From positions 1 to 23,967 of the forward strand of contig JALEPE010000101.1 in the NCBI GenBank assembly GCA_022766795.1: 23,967 bases of DNA, written 5' to 3'. The stretch's first letter is position 1. Every line of letters starts with the position of its first letter. Shown piece after piece: positions 22,458 through 23,967 of the stretch. Position numbers and translations under genes: made by a program. The notes beneath the pieces were generated by a model. That model saw nothing but the letters and a program-made list of their open reading frames with translations, searched no databases and was not told the DNA's origin. Source of the DNA: Helicobacter sp. (GTDB lineage Bacteria; Campylobacterota; Campylobacteria; Campylobacterales; Helicobacteraceae).

Positions 22458-23074
22458 CAAAATACTTTTTGAAAGATAAATAGGCATCAGCCCTTAGTTT
22501 TAAGGATTCCCCAAAATTGCCTAAAATAAAATCTTTTGCTTCTTTGAATGTTCTTTTGATAATTTCACGATTATTGTCCCATTTAGCTTGAAAAGGGAGG
22601 TTGTTGCCATTTGGAGTAAGATTTTGTAGGGATTTTAAAGAGGTAGCAAAAATATCTTTTGGATTGTCTTTGTTGATGATGAGAAAATAATAATCCGCAT
22701 TGTTTTCTTTTAAATTAACTTTAAGATTCTTAAAATATGTCTCCCAAATTACGCCATTGCTAAAAGGTGGAATCTTGCCTGTTAGAGCATAATAAATTCC
22801 TAGTTTGCAGTTAAGATTATCCGCTGTTTTTGTCGTGCTTACTTTAATATTAATTAGGATAAAAGTTATTGTTTTCCTCAAAGCTAAAATTTACCCAATC
22901 GCGCATATTTGGACGATTGATAGAAAAGTTTTGCTCTAAAAGATTAAAAATCTCATCTTCATTAAAAGCGGAATTTAGCCTCCCATCTCTTGTGTGAGAG
23001 GATAACGAAAAATCTTTAGATTTTAGAAAACCCACTATATCACAGAGTGTTTTGGGTAAAATATTTTCTGGCAC
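22450..23074 (-). pseudogene. Putative partner restriction endonuclease, frameshifted
   Basis: The first part (PENILPKTLCDIVGFLKSKD to NNNFYP) and the second (INIKVSTTKTADNLNCKLGI to KKYFDE) lie in different frames. Removing one A near 22850-22857 joins them as FYPINIKVSTTK, about 207 residues. Position directly before an Eco57I/TaqI-like methyltransferase with an eight-base overlap, the size, and an IK-containing strand of PD-(D/E)xK type suggest the cognate nuclease; I do not recognise the specificity. I favour GTG at 23074, which has AAGGG upstream and a leader of about 30 bases from the promoter at 23111-23119; a TTG at 23101 is the alternative. Confidence 0.6.
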
Positions 23075-23110
23075 TATATTCCCTTTATGAGTTTTGGACA
23101 ATAAAAGAGA

Positions 23111-23119
23111 ATTGTAACA
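23111..23119 (-). promoter_or_regulatory. Extended -10 promoter of the broken R-M operon
   Basis: Minus strand TGTTACAAT, an extended -10 without clear -35. The predicted start near 23104 would leave only about three bases before the TTG at 23101 but about 30 before the GTG at 23074, which supports the latter as start. Confidence 0.45.
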
Positions 23120-23209
23120 TAAGGAGTTGATAAATCTTTACAGAACCTCTAAAAAGACGCGTTGCTTCTTTAGATTTCTTTGTTTGTAGATTCTAAGATT
23201 TCAAGAATC

Positions 23210-23725
23210 TTACTGTTTCACTCTACTTTCTGCTTCCTTGATATAGCCCTCATATTCTGCATCGCTTAAAAGCTCTAGCCAAGTAACATTCTTGCCGTCT
23301 TTCTCGTGTGTAAGGGCGATATGCACACCCTTTTCTTTTAAACCCGCTCCGTGCCAATGCTCTATATCAGGCGGACAAAGCACTACATCGCCAACCTTTG
23401 CAATTTGTGTAATTCCCGCTTTTGTGCCTGTATAAATCTTGCCTTGTGTAACAATCAGCGTTTGCCCTGCAGGGTGCGTATGCCACGCTGTCCTTGCGCG
23501 AGGAGAAAAGGTAACTTCCCCTCCACCAAAAGAACGATAATAATCGCTTTTAAAAAGCATTTTAACACTCACTTCACCGCTAAAGATTTTAGAATCTCCT
23601 TTGAATCCTCCAAGATTTCCCGCCTTCACCACCTCTTGCGTCTTTTGCATTTTCGCCTCCTCTGCACAAGTGATATTTGCGCAACCTAAAGTTGCAACCA
23701 AAGCAACAGCAATGAGTTTTTGCAT
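23210..23725 (-). CDS. Exported metal-binding cupin, hydroxynitrile-lyase-like
   Basis: The 171-residue product has a signal peptide (MQKLIAVALVATLGCANITCA, likely cut after residue 21) and a single cupin barrel. Metal ligands appear as WHTHPAGQ (His82, His84, Gln88) and EHWHG (His123, His125). The HxHxxxQ plus HWH pattern is that of the small Mn-cupins related to bacterial hydroxynitrile lyases, though the physiological substrate of such exported relatives is unknown. A TTG at 23743 gives a longer frame, but the ATG at 23725 has AAGGAG six bases upstream and begins the signal peptide. A MerR-type promoter at 23756-23786 links it to mdaB. A role in handling reactive carbonyls or quinones in the periplasm is inference. 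Confidence 0.88.
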   Translation of the reverse strand: MQKLIAVALVATLGCANITCAEEAKMQKTQEVVKAGNLGGFKGDSKIFSGEVSVKMLFKSDYYRSFGGGEVTFSPRARTAWHTHPAGQTLIVTQGKIYTGTKAGITQIAKVGDVVLCPPDIEHWHGAGLKEKGVHIALTHEKDGKNVTWLELLSDAEYEGYIKEAESRVKQ

Positions 23726-23755
23726 TTGTTCTCCTTGAAACAAAAAGATTCTGCA

Positions 23756-23786
23756 ATTATAAAGCCTAACACTTAGTGTTTGTCAA
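23756..23786 (-). promoter_or_regulatory. MerR-type promoter (19-base spacer) of the cupin
   Basis: Minus strand TTGACA (23786-23781), 19-base spacer, TATAAT (23761-23756). The spacer contains the clearest dyad of the set, AACACT-A-AGTGTT, centred on spacer position 7. Predicted leader about 24 bases. Confidence 0.72.
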
Positions 23787-23967
23787 GGGGTGTTGAAAAA
23801 TTTTTAAAAATGTAGAAAATATAAGCGCGGGAGTGTTTTTGTTGTAAGTCATATTTAAATAAAGAATTTAATGAATTTTTGATTTGTTTTAATGAATCTT
23901 TACAACTCATTTTGTAAAACTCTTAAGCTAAAATAATCTGATATTATAGCAAATACTTAAAAACTCC

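Noticed and set aside
1..23967. CRISPR array, tRNA or rRNA genes, insertion sequences
   Set aside because: No regularly spaced repeats, no cloverleaf-like sequence I could recognise, no transposase reading frame and no terminal inverted repeats around the accessory block.
23744..23967. Gene in the right-edge region
   Set aside because: Only the cupin promoter and AT-rich sequence are visible; no frame with a start, Shine-Dalgarno sequence and meaningful product.

Overview
The window looks like chromosome from an AT-rich Helicobacter, most likely an enterohepatic (non-pylori) species. The signs are the compact ComEC, the futalosine-pathway prenyltransferase MqnP, the thrB-ylxR-infB-rbfA-rimP gene order, MdaB, a cysteine-paired Sel1 (Hcp-type) protein and an ArsP/ArsR pair. 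The genus is inferred from family resemblance and gene order, not from a search.

Layout. Positions 1-13.8 kb are an intact core-type block. It starts with the tail of an unknown protein cut by the left edge, then clpB on the minus strand. Next, all on the plus strand, come a tandem universal stress protein, comEC, a DUF502 membrane protein, mqnP, two small conserved hypotheticals, thrB, ylxR, infB, rbfA, rimP and ribD. Most of these are tightly spaced or overlap, so they probably form one or two long transcripts. The 234 bases after ribD show no gene or clear terminator.

Positions 14.0-19.2 kb are an accessory block, all on the minus strand. In order of transcription: arsP (organoarsenical permease), a DNA methyltransferase and a TdeIII-type restriction endonuclease, arsR, mdaB (NADPH quinone reductase) and a MerR-family regulator. 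A 38-base near-perfect palindrome of ArsR type overlaps the arsP -35 box. The restriction-modification pair sits between arsP and arsR. The whole arsP-R-M-arsR segment is flanked by two copies of a 35-base promoter sequence.

Positions 19.4-23.1 kb hold five consecutive broken genes: a cytochrome P460 remnant with a CxxCH heme motif, an Hcp-like Sel1 protein, an exported peptidase E, and a second restriction-modification system with both genes frameshifted. An intact exported cupin (23.2-23.7 kb) follows, then about 240 AT-rich bases with no gene seen.

The most interesting signal is a family of minus-strand promoters with an unusual 19-base spacer between TTGACA-like and TATAAT-like boxes, with a small dyad centred at the same spacer position in three of the four copies. 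This is the architecture of promoters activated by MerR-family proteins. Copies precede mdaB, the exported cupin, the P460 remnant and arsP, and a MerR-family gene lies directly behind mdaB. I infer a small MerR regulon combining a cytoplasmic quinone reductase with exported redox or detoxification proteins, partly decayed here.
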